NCBI GenBank assembly: GCA_015257455.1
Contig: JABZKD010000002.1
Location: forward strand, 27,611-91,610
DNA length: 64,000 nucleotides
Source: Nanosynbacter sp.
GTDB taxonomy: Bacteria; Patescibacteriota; Saccharimonadia; Saccharimonadales; Saccharimonadaceae
Reading direction: 5' to 3'
The stretch's first letter is position 1, and every line of letters starts with the position of its first letter. The notes beneath the pieces were generated by a model that saw only the letters and a program-made list of their open reading frames with translations, had not been told where the DNA came from and ran no database searches. Shown here in pieces: positions 16,168 to 25,470 of the stretch. The translations under genes and the position numbers were made by a program.

Positions 16168-16863
16168 ATGCAAAAACTGATTTATGGACTTTTAGGGGTG
16201 CTGACTGTTGGATTCTTGTGGCTTTGTGGTAATGCCATTTCTTCAAATCTTGCTTATGACAATTGGATTAAAGGTCTCGATACGAATAAATATATCGCCG
16301 CCGACGAACGCAATGGTAATATGGGCGATAATTATGAAGGCAATAAAGATGCCAAGGTTATTATCTCTGAATATGCTGACTATCAGTGTCCATTCTGTTC
16401 CACGGTTTTTCCATATCTCTCGGATATTGTAAAGGAATATGATGGTCAAGTCGGCCTAGTCTTTCGCTCTTATATTTTAAGCTATCATCAAAACGGTACC
16501 GCCGCGGCTTCGGCGGCTAATGCCGCTGCTCTTCAAGGCTACTGGGAACCATATGCTAAGAAGCTCTTTAAAGAACAATCAAATTGGGAATCCCTCTCTG
16601 CCTCTGACCGTGACAATCATTTCCGTGAATATTTTGTCGAAGTTACCGAAGGTAAGGGTGATACAGAAAAATTCCTCAAGGATATGAATTCCGATGCCGT
16701 GAAGCAAAAAATCAAAGCCGATATGGCCATCTCGAAGCGTCTCGGTGTCAATGAAACCCCAACCATCTATATTAATGGCAAGGCCTTTGAACTTCCTTCC
16801 GCCAAGGAAAAAGAATTTAAGGAAAAGCTCCGCGAAGTAATTAACCAAGAGCTAAAATCTTAG
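16168..16863 (+). CDS. Membrane-anchored DsbA-like thiol:disulfide oxidoreductase
   Basis: A 231-residue thioredoxin-fold protein of the BdbD/DsbA type. N-terminal helix at ~3-25 anchors or exports it. The active site reads DYQCPFCSTVF (residues ~69-79), and the cis-proline loop is GVNETPTIYING (~193). It probably catalyses disulfide formation in exported proteins; the cysteine-containing HNH nuclease and other secreted proteins here are possible clients. A DsbB/VKOR partner is not in the window. Start is fixed by AGGAGG 4 nt upstream. Confidence 0.9.
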   Translation: MQKLIYGLLGVLTVGFLWLCGNAISSNLAYDNWIKGLDTNKYIAADERNGNMGDNYEGNKDAKVIISEYADYQCPFCSTVFPYLSDIVKEYDGQVGLVFRSYILSYHQNGTAAASAANAAALQGYWEPYAKKLFKEQSNWESLSASDRDNHFREYFVEVTEGKGDTEKFLKDMNSDAVKQKIKADMAISKRLGVNETPTIYINGKAFELPSAKEKEFKEKLREVINQELKS

Positions 16864-16883
16864 TTTAGGCATATACTAGTAGT

Positions 16884-18434
16884 ATGAACCGCAATTTTGA
16901 TCCGGATTATCTGGCCGCTAATCACCCACCTACCTTTTTCTTTTACGATTTGGAGACTTCTGGTATCAACCCACGTGAGGATCGCATCATGCAATTTGCT
17001 GGTCAGCGCACTGATTTGGAATTTAATCCCATTGGTGATCCAGCCAATCTCTTCGTGCGCCTCGATGAGGATACTTTGCCTAGTCCCTACGCTATCGTCA
17101 CAACCAATATTACCCCGAATGATACGCGCATGGATGGCCTTTCGGAGCCTGAACTCTGTAAGATTCTGCAAGAGGAAATTTTCACCCCGAACACCATTAT
17201 CTGTGGCTTTAACTCTGTGCGCTTTGATGATGAATTTATCCGCTATCTATTTTGGCGCAATTTCTATGATCCATACACTTGGCAATATCTCGATGGTCGT
17301 AGTAAATTCGATATTTTGGATGCCGTTCGTATGGTACGCGCGCTGCGTCCAGAGGGAATTAATTGGCCAGTTGCTGTAGATTCTAAGACTGGCGAGAAAA
17401 AACCAACCAACCGCCTCGAGCTTCTCACTGCCATGAACGGCATTACCCACGAACATGCCCATGATGCGCTTTCCGATATTTATGCCACGATCGCCGTAGC
17501 GAAAATTATTCATGAAAAGCAGCCAAAACTACTCGATTTTCTCTTAAAATTACGTGATAAAAAACAGCTTCTGCGTTTTCTTAATGCCACAAATCTTTCC
17601 GTCGATTCCGCCACGCCTTTTGTCTATACTAGTGGTCATTATTCGAGTAAAACCAATCACACCACCGTCGCTATACCAATCGCACCAGGGAAAAATCAAA
17701 ATATTTTAGTCTTCGATTTGCGCTACAATGTCGAGGAAATTTTGCAGGCGGAAAGGGAATTTAAACCCGAAGAAAAAATCAGTCGCACTGGTAAAAAATA
17801 TCAAACATGGTTCGATTTTTCGAAATATGTCAAAGAATTAACCCCGAGTAAATGTCCGGCAGTCGCGCCACTCTCGGTTTTAGACGTTGAGAGCACCGAA
17901 TCTAGTTCGAATGGGGTCGAGGAATTTCCGGCCGGCACCACTGGCTGGCAAAAAATTAAGCTCGAAAAATCCCAAATTGAGCAAAATCTTAAAACACTTA
18001 AGGATCACCCAGAATTCATTGAACGGATGCGTGAATTATTCACCCGTGAGCGTAATTTTGATAAGCTCGAAGAGGCCGAAGCGAGGCTTTATGATGGCTT
18101 TTTAAATAACGAAGATCGTAAACAGGCTTCCGTCGTGCCGAATCTTCGCGTTAATGAATTGGCTGATTTTCACCCACTTTTTCAGGACGAGCGCCTCGAT
18201 TCATTATTGCTGAATTATAAGGGGCGAAATTTTCCAAACGCGCTCAGCCAGGATGAGATCGCGAAATTTGAAAAATACCGTGCCGCTAGAATTGCTCGTC
18301 AGACTCCTGGCTTTATTCAGGCGATGAATACCTTGTTAAAATTACATCAAACTACCGGCGAAACTGCCGACGGTCGTAAAATTCTCGACTCCACTCTCGA
18401 AGATCTCAAGATGTGGTTCGAACTGGTTTCTTAA
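16884..18434 (+). CDS. sbcB: Exodeoxyribonuclease I (SbcB family)
   Basis: A 516-residue 3'-5' single-strand DNA exonuclease. The DEDD-type nuclease domain is visible in FFFYDLETSGINPREDRIMQ (residues ~14-33), GFNSVRFDDEFIRYLFWRNF (~108-127) and HDALSDIYATIAVAK (~192), with ALRPEGINWP typical of ExoI. The rest corresponds to the SH3-like and helical domains. ExoI trims single strands in mismatch repair and recombination. TATACT at 16872-16877 ends 6 nt before ATG 16884, so it may have a leaderless transcript although it lies only 20 bp after the DsbA-like gene. Confidence 0.95.
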   Translation: MNRNFDPDYLAANHPPTFFFYDLETSGINPREDRIMQFAGQRTDLEFNPIGDPANLFVRLDEDTLPSPYAIVTTNITPNDTRMDGLSEPELCKILQEEIFTPNTIICGFNSVRFDDEFIRYLFWRNFYDPYTWQYLDGRSKFDILDAVRMVRALRPEGINWPVAVDSKTGEKKPTNRLELLTAMNGITHEHAHDALSDIYATIAVAKIIHEKQPKLLDFLLKLRDKKQLLRFLNATNLSVDSATPFVYTSGHYSSKTNHTTVAIPIAPGKNQNILVFDLRYNVEEILQAEREFKPEEKISRTGKKYQTWFDFSKYVKELTPSKCPAVAPLSVLDVESTESSSNGVEEFPAGTTGWQKIKLEKSQIEQNLKTLKDHPEFIERMRELFTRERNFDKLEEAEARLYDGFLNNEDRKQASVVPNLRVNELADFHPLFQDERLDSLLLNYKGRNFPNALSQDEIAKFEKYRAARIARQTPGFIQAMNTLLKLHQTTGETADGRKILDSTLEDLKMWFELVS

Positions 18435-18478
18435 TAAAATAGTAAATATTTCTATTGCGTTTATACTAAAATGAAACT

Positions 18479-20263
18479 ATGAATGGCCAAAAAATTAACT
18501 CAAGTAGACCTTACGGGAGGTGGTTTAATAGAGAGTTAAAGCTTTTTCTTGCATTTTTTGGTTTAATATCTTTCTCAAACTTCATCTTCAGTAATAACAC
18601 TTCCGCTCTCTTCGTTCCAACTCTTTCGGCTTCAGTGGATAATACTGCAGTTTCGGTGAATGGAAATCAGGTAATAAATAGTACGAATAAAACCACAGAA
18701 ATTCCCTTAAGTCTTACGGTAAATACAAATAACAAGACTGGCTATACGGCAATTTTGAATTCAGAGACTAATGAAACGGCGCTAGTAAATAACGATTCTA
18801 CAAATGGTGTAAAGATTAATTCGATTTCTTCCGCTGGACAACTAGGAAATTTTTCTAACAACACTTGGGGATATAAGTTTGGGGCGTCCACAAACTATGC
18901 ACCGATTCCAGCTCGCTCAATCCCAGCGCAAATCTTACAGACTACCGGGAAAACTAATGGCAATGATACGAATAGTATAAAACTCGGTATGAAACTAAGC
19001 GACAATCTTGAAAGTGGTAGATACACAAATAAGCTAATATTTTCAATTTTAACCAATAATTACGATCATATCGCCATCATGACCGAAGGTCCTGATTTTA
19101 ATGAAAAATTAAAATCTCTCGAAACTTCAACCAATAAAATCGAGCACTTTAAGAAAAGCCCTATACCACCAGTTGTTTATATGAATACCGTCACCATCGA
19201 TGACGAAGAATCTGATTATGAAATTAAACTTTGGTTAGATCCAACCGATAAAACAGCTTATTATTACGCTGAAACGGAAAAAGTTTACTTGAACGAATAT
19301 AGCAGTATGATGTTTTTTCGATTTACGGGTGATGAGGATATAAAAAATATTTTAGATATAGATCTATCTAGTTTCGATACTTCTAGAGTAACAAATATGC
19401 GTTCTATGTTTGCCAATATGTATAATATTACCGCACTTAATCTTTCCAACTTTAATACTTCTAAAGTTACAGATACTGCTTATATGTTTTCTGGTATGAC
19501 TAATCTCACTAGTCTTGACCTCTCCAGCTTCGACACTTCAAGGGTGACAGATATGAGTAATATGTTCTACGGTGTATATGCTCTCACTAATCTTAACCTC
19601 TCCAACTTTAATACCTCGAATGTGACCAATATGGGATTTATGTTCTTCAGTATGTATAGTCTCACTAGTCTTGACCTCTCCAGCTTTGATACTTCCAATG
19701 TGGCAAATATGAGTTACATGTTCTACGGCATGTATGGTCTTACTAGTCTCAATTTATCAAGTTTTAATACCTCTCATGTGACAGATATGAGGTACATGTT
19801 TATCGGAATATCTAATCTAACCAGTCTTAATCTATCAAGTTTTAATACCTCCCTGGTTACGGATATGAGCTTTATGTTTTCTGGTATGACTAATCTAACA
19901 AGTCTTGATCTCTCCAGTTTTAATACCTCCAATGTGACAAGTATGTCTAATATGTTCTCCTACATGACTAACCTCACCAGTCTAAATCTCTCTAATTTTA
20001 ATACTTCCCAGGTGACAAATATGGCTAATATGTTCCCACTTTCAGATGTTGATGCATCTAATGATAAACTAGAAAAAATATATGTGAACAATGATTTTAA
20101 TACATCTAAACTAACAAGTTATTCTATGATGTTTGACAATCGCAAGAAGCTTCGCGGAGGTGCTGGCTCGTATCTTGCCAACCCATCCACTGCCGACAAA
20201 TCCTGGCTCCGTATCGATGACCCGACCAATGGCCATCCAGGCTACTTTACTCGAAAACCATAG
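18479..20263 (+). CDS. BspA-like DUF285 repeat surface protein, type 1, cluster A
   Basis: A 594-residue secreted protein. An N-terminal signal (hydrophobic ~19-40, likely cut near NTSA|LFVP) is followed by a conserved N-domain (LFVPTLSASVDN, VNTNNKTGYTA, WGYKFGASTNYAPIP, GMKLSDNLESG), a linker with EIKLWLDPTDKTAYYYAETE, and about nine 26-residue DUF285 repeats (pattern LxLSSFDTSxVTxMxxMF, residues ~300-535). It ends with the conserved SWLRIDDPTNGHPGYFTRKP. No LPXTG or C-terminal helix. BspA-type repeats mediate binding to host proteins or other bacteria in some species; the partner here is unknown. TAAAAT at 18467-18472 ends 6 nt before the ATG. Confidence 0.9.
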   Translation: MNGQKINSSRPYGRWFNRELKLFLAFFGLISFSNFIFSNNTSALFVPTLSASVDNTAVSVNGNQVINSTNKTTEIPLSLTVNTNNKTGYTAILNSETNETALVNNDSTNGVKINSISSAGQLGNFSNNTWGYKFGASTNYAPIPARSIPAQILQTTGKTNGNDTNSIKLGMKLSDNLESGRYTNKLIFSILTNNYDHIAIMTEGPDFNEKLKSLETSTNKIEHFKKSPIPPVVYMNTVTIDDEESDYEIKLWLDPTDKTAYYYAETEKVYLNEYSSMMFFRFTGDEDIKNILDIDLSSFDTSRVTNMRSMFANMYNITALNLSNFNTSKVTDTAYMFSGMTNLTSLDLSSFDTSRVTDMSNMFYGVYALTNLNLSNFNTSNVTNMGFMFFSMYSLTSLDLSSFDTSNVANMSYMFYGMYGLTSLNLSSFNTSHVTDMRYMFIGISNLTSLNLSSFNTSLVTDMSFMFSGMTNLTSLDLSSFNTSNVTSMSNMFSYMTNLTSLNLSNFNTSQVTNMANMFPLSDVDASNDKLEKIYVNNDFNTSKLTSYSMMFDNRKKLRGGAGSYLANPSTADKSWLRIDDPTNGHPGYFTRKP

Positions 20264-20270
20264 GCTAATA

Positions 20271-20356
20271 AAAAAGGATGTCGTCTTGCCTTTTGAGGAC
20301 ATAGGCTTGGGCAAGTGCCCTTGAGCGGTCCGAAAAAGGTATGCGACATTCTTCTT
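20271..20356. repeat. Imperfect palindromic intergenic element, copy A
   Basis: An ~85-bp element between two BspA-like genes. Its outer arms are inverted repeats (GGATGTCG near the left end, GCGACATTC near the right) and it contains GGCTTGGGCAAGTGCCC. It is nearly the reverse complement of the element at 38708-38791 (about 90% by eye). It can form a long imperfect hairpin. It may act as a terminator for the upstream gene or be a MITE/REP-like repeat; no encoded protein is seen. Confidence 0.75.
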
Positions 20357-20380
20357 ATGTTTATGGTAAAATAAATATAT

Positions 20381-22333
20381 ATGCAAGGCCAAAAATCACA
20401 TATAAAACCTCACGGGTGGTGGTTTAGCCGGGAATTAAAGTTTCTCGGATTATTTTTAGGCTTAGTTTCTTTTTTTAATTTAGTTTTTATCCATAAAGTT
20501 TCAGCTCTCTTTGTACCAACCCTATCTGCTTCCGTAGACCAGGCTAATCTGCAGGTGAATGGCAATCAGGTAATAAATTCCGCCACCCAGACTACCGAAC
20601 TTCCATTGAATTTTACAGTGAATACTAATAATCGTACTGGCTACACCGCCACAATTAGCACTGAAACTAACAATACTTCCCTAAGTAATAACACTTCGTC
20701 AACTGGTGCTAAAATTAGCTCAATTAGTTCCAGTGCAGAACTTAATGATCTACCAAATAATTCTTGGGGGTATAAGTTCGGGGCATCCACGAACTACGCG
20801 CCGATTCCCACACTTTCTACGCCAGCTCAAATTATCCAAACCGCAGGGAAGACTAATGGCAATGAGTCGAACCAGCTAAGTATCGGCATGAAACTCTCCG
20901 ATAATCTTGAATCCGGAAATTATACCAATAAGCTGATTCTTTCCTTTGTCTCTAATCCATATCAAATGCGAGCTGTTATGACTACCGGCCAGGACTTTAA
21001 TACTCGTGTCGGTGGATTAGACCAGAATCAAACTTTCGAGCATGGAATAGGTAAAAAAGATAATATAAAGCATATTAAATATAGTCTAAGTGCCCCCACC
21101 CCAGCAAATAATGCCATAAGTATTGAGGATGCAGATTCTGACTATGAAATAAAAGCTTGGTTCTCCTCAGCGGACAATACGCTTTATTATAATACATCAG
21201 CTCCAAAAATCTTTTTGAACCCAAATAGCGCTAATATGTTCCTCTATTTTACAGGCGTAATTGATATTGATTTGTCGCACCTAGACTCGAGCGAAGTTAC
21301 TGATATGCACAGTATGTTCTTTAATATGAAAGCATTAAAAGAGCTTGACCTTTCTCATTTTGATACTAGAAAGAATACCAACCTTGCATCATTCTTTGGC
21401 GGAGATGTTTCTCTTCAGAAAATAAATCTGACTAATTTTAATACCGAAAACGTTACTGACATGCGCGTGATGTTTTATGGCCTGAATTCACTCCAAACAC
21501 TAGATGTCTCAAGTTTTAACACTAAGAAAGTTACGATGATGGATTCGATGTTTTATGAACTAAGTTCTATTAGGAAGTTAGATTTGTCTAATTTTGATAC
21601 TAGCCAAGTAGTAAGCATGCCTACAATGTTTGCTGGTGATGTGATGCTGGATGATCTCAATATCTCAAGCTTTAATACTTCTAAAGTTGAGAATATGTCA
21701 CGTATGTTTGCGGATTGTAGATCTCTAACTACACTGAATCTTAATCATTTTAATACTGAAAATGTCAATAATATGGCTTCAATGTTTAACGGTATGACTA
21801 ACTTGGCGTCCTTAAATATTAGCAGTTTTAATACGCAAAATGTACGAGATATGTCAGGGATGTTCTCGCAGGTGCAAAAAATTGAACATTTAGATCTCAG
21901 CCATTTTCGCACTGATAAGGTTACAAATATGGGATCGATGTTCCACCAAATGATCGCCTTAAAAACTATCAATCTTTCCCATTTCAATACATCTAACGTT
22001 ACAGATATGTCCAGTATGTTCCTAATGGATGATAATCTTACGGAGCTTGACTTAAGGTCATTTACTACGCCAAAAGTGGAAAATTTTGGCTACATGTTTG
22101 GTAGTTTTACTACCGACAATCGTTTGACTAGAATTTATACTTCAGGTGACTGGGATATCTCACGCGCAGCCACTACAGGTATTGTTGCGCCTAAGAATGT
22201 TTTAGTTTTTGCTAATCGTGTGAATTTAGTGGGGAACAATGGCTGGTCCTCATCTACTCCAAATAATGTTGGGCTTGAAGCTCTCCGTATTGATCGACCT
22301 GGCGCTCCAGGCTACTTTACGCTTAGGCCTTAA
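20381..22333 (+). CDS. BspA-like DUF285 repeat surface protein, type 2, cluster A
   Basis: A 650-residue protein with a signal segment (~21-42, cleavage near VSA|LFVP), the conserved N-domain with the type 2 wording DQANLQVNGNQVINS and NPYQMRAVMTTGQDFN, and about eleven 26-residue DUF285 repeats (~295-585) more diverged than in the type 1 protein. The end motif is RIDRPGAPGYFTLRP. The N-domain is closely similar to that of the 38832 gene. It has no cell-wall sorting signal; attachment to the envelope is unexplained. TGGTAAAAT at 20364-20372 ends 8 nt before the ATG, so it is separately transcribed. Confidence 0.9.
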   Translation: MQGQKSHIKPHGWWFSRELKFLGLFLGLVSFFNLVFIHKVSALFVPTLSASVDQANLQVNGNQVINSATQTTELPLNFTVNTNNRTGYTATISTETNNTSLSNNTSSTGAKISSISSSAELNDLPNNSWGYKFGASTNYAPIPTLSTPAQIIQTAGKTNGNESNQLSIGMKLSDNLESGNYTNKLILSFVSNPYQMRAVMTTGQDFNTRVGGLDQNQTFEHGIGKKDNIKHIKYSLSAPTPANNAISIEDADSDYEIKAWFSSADNTLYYNTSAPKIFLNPNSANMFLYFTGVIDIDLSHLDSSEVTDMHSMFFNMKALKELDLSHFDTRKNTNLASFFGGDVSLQKINLTNFNTENVTDMRVMFYGLNSLQTLDVSSFNTKKVTMMDSMFYELSSIRKLDLSNFDTSQVVSMPTMFAGDVMLDDLNISSFNTSKVENMSRMFADCRSLTTLNLNHFNTENVNNMASMFNGMTNLASLNISSFNTQNVRDMSGMFSQVQKIEHLDLSHFRTDKVTNMGSMFHQMIALKTINLSHFNTSNVTDMSSMFLMDDNLTELDLRSFTTPKVENFGYMFGSFTTDNRLTRIYTSGDWDISRAATTGIVAPKNVLVFANRVNLVGNNGWSSSTPNNVGLEALRIDRPGAPGYFTLRP

Positions 22334-22391
22334 TTTTGCCTACCATGGACAAAACGCTAATTTTTTGTTATAATACCTGATTGATTTAAGT

Positions 22392-25355
22392 ATGGAAAAT
22401 GGGACTAAAAACGTGGAAGAAACAACAAAAAATAAGGGGCTACTCTCTCCGGGCGGCAAAGCGCTCCTGAAGGATAATCCAGATAATTACATCAAGATTC
22501 GTGGCGCTAGGCAGAATAATCTCAAGAATATCGACCTCGATATCCCACGCGACAAACTCGTGGTGATTACTGGGCTTTCTGGTTCTGGTAAATCAAGCCT
22601 CGCCTTCGATACGATTTACGCTGAAGGTCAGCGTCGTTACGTCGAATCGCTCTCTTCTTATGCCAGAATGTTTCTCGGTGTAATGGATAAACCAGACTTT
22701 GATACGATTACCGGTCTTTCGCCGGCCATATCTATTGATCAGAAATCTACCTCTAGAAACCCTCGTTCTACTGTCGCTACCGTCACGGAAGTTTACGATT
22801 ACTTGCGTCTACTTTTTGCGCGTGTCGGCGTACCGCATTGTCCGATTTGTCACCGCGAAGTATCTAAGCGCTCTGTCGAAGACATCGTCAATGAAGTCAT
22901 GAAGCTTCCGATTGGTTCGAAATTGATGTTGCTTGCCCCAATCGTGCAACAGAAAAAAGGTGAATTTCTCCACATTTCTGAACAATACCTTCAAAAGGGT
23001 TTCTCTCGCGTGCGCGTGGATAGTGTAGTCTACGCCCTAGATGAATTTCCGACCCTTGAAAAACAGGAGCGCCATGATATTGAACTAGTAGTCGATCGTT
23101 TCATCCTGAACCCGGAACTTTATTCCCGCATTTCTAGCTCCATTGAGCAAGCGCTTGACCTTGGCCAAGGTTTAATCATGCTTCTAAAAATTAATGACAA
23201 TTCTTCCACGATTGAAGGGAAGAATCTTGGTAAATCGAATACTGAAGTTCTTACTTATTCCCAGCGTTACGCCTGTCCAGTTCACCCAGATGAGTTAATT
23301 CCAGAGCTCGAACCACGTCTCTTTTCCTTCAATGCCCCTCAAGGTGCCTGTCCGACTTGTACTGGGTTAGGAACACGCATGGAAATCGATCCGAATCTCG
23401 TATTCAATCAAAATCTCACCATCGCTGAGGGTGGTATTCGTCCGTTCAATCGCGTGCAAAGTGACTCTTGGTGGCTCAAGCGTCTCTCCGCGGTCGCCGC
23501 GCGTCATGGTTTTTCGATTCACGTACCAATTCGTGAACTCACCGAAGAACAAAAACATTTAATCCTTTATGGTACTGGCAATGAAAAATATGAAGTTAAA
23601 ATTTCTGGTTCTGGTAAGTTTAAGGATGGTGCGACCTACGAATCAATCTACGAGGGCGTCATCCCCACTCTTGAGCGCCGCCACAAGGAAACCGACTCAG
23701 ATTTTATGCGCAAGGACATCGAGCGCTTCATGCGCGTACATGAATGTCAGACCTGTCACGGAGCTAGGTTAAAGCCAGTCGTGCTCGCTGTGACTATTCA
23801 CGGATTAAATATTAATGATTTCTGTAATTTAGACGTTGATGCTATGCTAGATGTTCTGTCTCAGGATCTTGAATTTACTGAGGCAGAGGCCTTAATTGCG
23901 CGTCCGATTCTCAAAGTAATTCGTGAGCGTGTCAAATTTATGCAGGACGTTGGCTTAGGTTATCTTGAGCTCAGCCGCGCCGCCAATACTCTCTCTGGTG
24001 GAGAAGCCCAACGCATTCGCTTGGCTACCCAAATCGGCTCTGGTCTCCAGGGGGTACTTTATGTACTGGATGAGCCATCGATCGGTCTACATCAACGTGA
24101 TAATGATAAATTAATCGCAACCTTGAGGCATCTTCGTGACCTGAGAAATACCGTACTGGTGGTCGAACATGATGAAGATACTATGATGAGTGCAGATTAT
24201 TTGGTTGATATTGGTCCTGGGGCTGGCGCGCGCGGTGGTCAGGTGATTTCCGCTGGTACGCCGGAGGAGATCGCGAATGACCCTGAATCCCTCACCGGTA
24301 AATATCTCTCTGGTACCAAGAAAATTCCTGTGCCGAAAACCCGTCGCAAGCCAAAACTCAATCAATATCTCACCGTGGTCGGCGCCAGGGAAAATAACCT
24401 AAAAAATCTCACGGTTAAATTCCCCCTAGGTGTAATGACGGTAGTTTCTGGCGTCTCGGGTTCTGGTAAATCTACTCTAGTCAATGAAATTCTGGCTAAC
24501 GAATTACTCGCCCGTCTTCATCGTGCTCAAACCGTGGCTGGTGAACATGAACGTATCGATGGTATCGATAATTTAGATAAATGTATCGTGATCGATCAGA
24601 GTCCAATCGGTCGTACGCCACGCTCGAATCCAGCCACCTATACGGGTGTCTTTACGGCTATTCGTGAACTTTTTGCCGCTCAACCAGAAGCGGAAATTCG
24701 CGGCTATAAGGCCGGTCGTTTCTCCTTTAATGTCAAGGGTGGTCGCTGTGAAACCTGTCAAGGTGATGGTGTGAATAAGATTGAAATGCACTTCTTGCCA
24801 GATGTTTATGTGACTTGTCCGACCTGTCATGGTAAACGTTATAACCGTGAAGCGCTCGAGGTAAAATACAAGGGTAAAGATATTTCTGATGTTCTTAACA
24901 TGACCATCGACGAGGCGGTGGAGTTCTTCGAAAATATTCCTGCTATTGCTAATAAGCTGAAGACTATTCAGGAAGTTGGCCTCGGTTATATTCGTCTTGG
25001 TCAATCTGCCACTACCTTCTCGGGTGGTGAAGCTCAGCGTATTAAAATTGCCACCGAACTTTCTCGTCGTTCGACCGGCAAGACTCTTTATATTTTGGAT
25101 GAACCAACCACCGGTCTGCATACTGATGACGTGAATCGCCTCTTGAAAATCTTAGATCGCTTGGTTGCCGGCGGTAATACCATGGTTATTATCGAACATA
25201 ATCTACATGTGATTAAAAGTGCCGACTGGATTATCGATATGGGTCCAGAAGGTGGGCAACATGGTGGTCAAATTATCGCCGAGGGTACGCCAGAAGAGAT
25301 TGCCAAAAATGATCAAACCCCGACCGGTATTTATCTCCGCGAGTTTCTCAAGTAA
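22392..25355 (+). CDS. uvrA: UvrA, excision nuclease subunit A
   Basis: A 987-residue ABC-type ATPase that recognises DNA damage with UvrB. Two nucleotide-binding halves are visible: Walker A GLSGSGKSS at residues 61-69 and GVSGSGKST near 690; ABC signatures NTLSGGEAQRIRLA and TTFSGGEAQRIKIA; Walker B VLYVLDEPSIGLHQ and LYILDEPTTGLHT. Zinc modules keep their cysteines (CPICHRE, CPTCTG, CQTCHG, CETCQGDG with CPTCHG). Length is slightly above usual (~940) because of an N-terminal extension of ~30 residues. TATAAT at 22369-22374 gives a short leader of about 10 nt. A strong terminator follows. Confidence 0.98.
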   Translation: MENGTKNVEETTKNKGLLSPGGKALLKDNPDNYIKIRGARQNNLKNIDLDIPRDKLVVITGLSGSGKSSLAFDTIYAEGQRRYVESLSSYARMFLGVMDKPDFDTITGLSPAISIDQKSTSRNPRSTVATVTEVYDYLRLLFARVGVPHCPICHREVSKRSVEDIVNEVMKLPIGSKLMLLAPIVQQKKGEFLHISEQYLQKGFSRVRVDSVVYALDEFPTLEKQERHDIELVVDRFILNPELYSRISSSIEQALDLGQGLIMLLKINDNSSTIEGKNLGKSNTEVLTYSQRYACPVHPDELIPELEPRLFSFNAPQGACPTCTGLGTRMEIDPNLVFNQNLTIAEGGIRPFNRVQSDSWWLKRLSAVAARHGFSIHVPIRELTEEQKHLILYGTGNEKYEVKISGSGKFKDGATYESIYEGVIPTLERRHKETDSDFMRKDIERFMRVHECQTCHGARLKPVVLAVTIHGLNINDFCNLDVDAMLDVLSQDLEFTEAEALIARPILKVIRERVKFMQDVGLGYLELSRAANTLSGGEAQRIRLATQIGSGLQGVLYVLDEPSIGLHQRDNDKLIATLRHLRDLRNTVLVVEHDEDTMMSADYLVDIGPGAGARGGQVISAGTPEEIANDPESLTGKYLSGTKKIPVPKTRRKPKLNQYLTVVGARENNLKNLTVKFPLGVMTVVSGVSGSGKSTLVNEILANELLARLHRAQTVAGEHERIDGIDNLDKCIVIDQSPIGRTPRSNPATYTGVFTAIRELFAAQPEAEIRGYKAGRFSFNVKGGRCETCQGDGVNKIEMHFLPDVYVTCPTCHGKRYNREALEVKYKGKDISDVLNMTIDEAVEFFENIPAIANKLKTIQEVGLGYIRLGQSATTFSGGEAQRIKIATELSRRSTGKTLYILDEPTTGLHTDDVNRLLKILDRLVAGGNTMVIIEHNLHVIKSADWIIDMGPEGGQHGGQIIAEGTPEEIAKNDQTPTGIYLREFLK

Positions 25356-25390
25356 AACCTGCCCTTTAGCTTAAGTATTGCGGCATAAGA

Positions 25391-25418
25391 AAATCCCTAG
25401 TCAGACTAGGGATTTTTT
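25391..25418 (+). terminator. Terminator between uvrA and the leftward operon
   Basis: An 11-bp perfect stem (25391-25401 with 25405-25415), 3-nt loop and T6. Flanking A and T runs allow it to serve both converging transcripts. Confidence 0.9.
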
Positions 25419-25470
25419 GAATCGTAGTATATCCAGTAGTTTGTCTTATCTACTTATTCGGTCGGTTATC

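Noticed and set aside
19370..20040. Regular 78-bp DNA repeats that might look like a CRISPR or satellite array
   Set aside because: They are the coding repeats of the DUF285 protein, in frame at 26 codons, without spacers of unique sequence.
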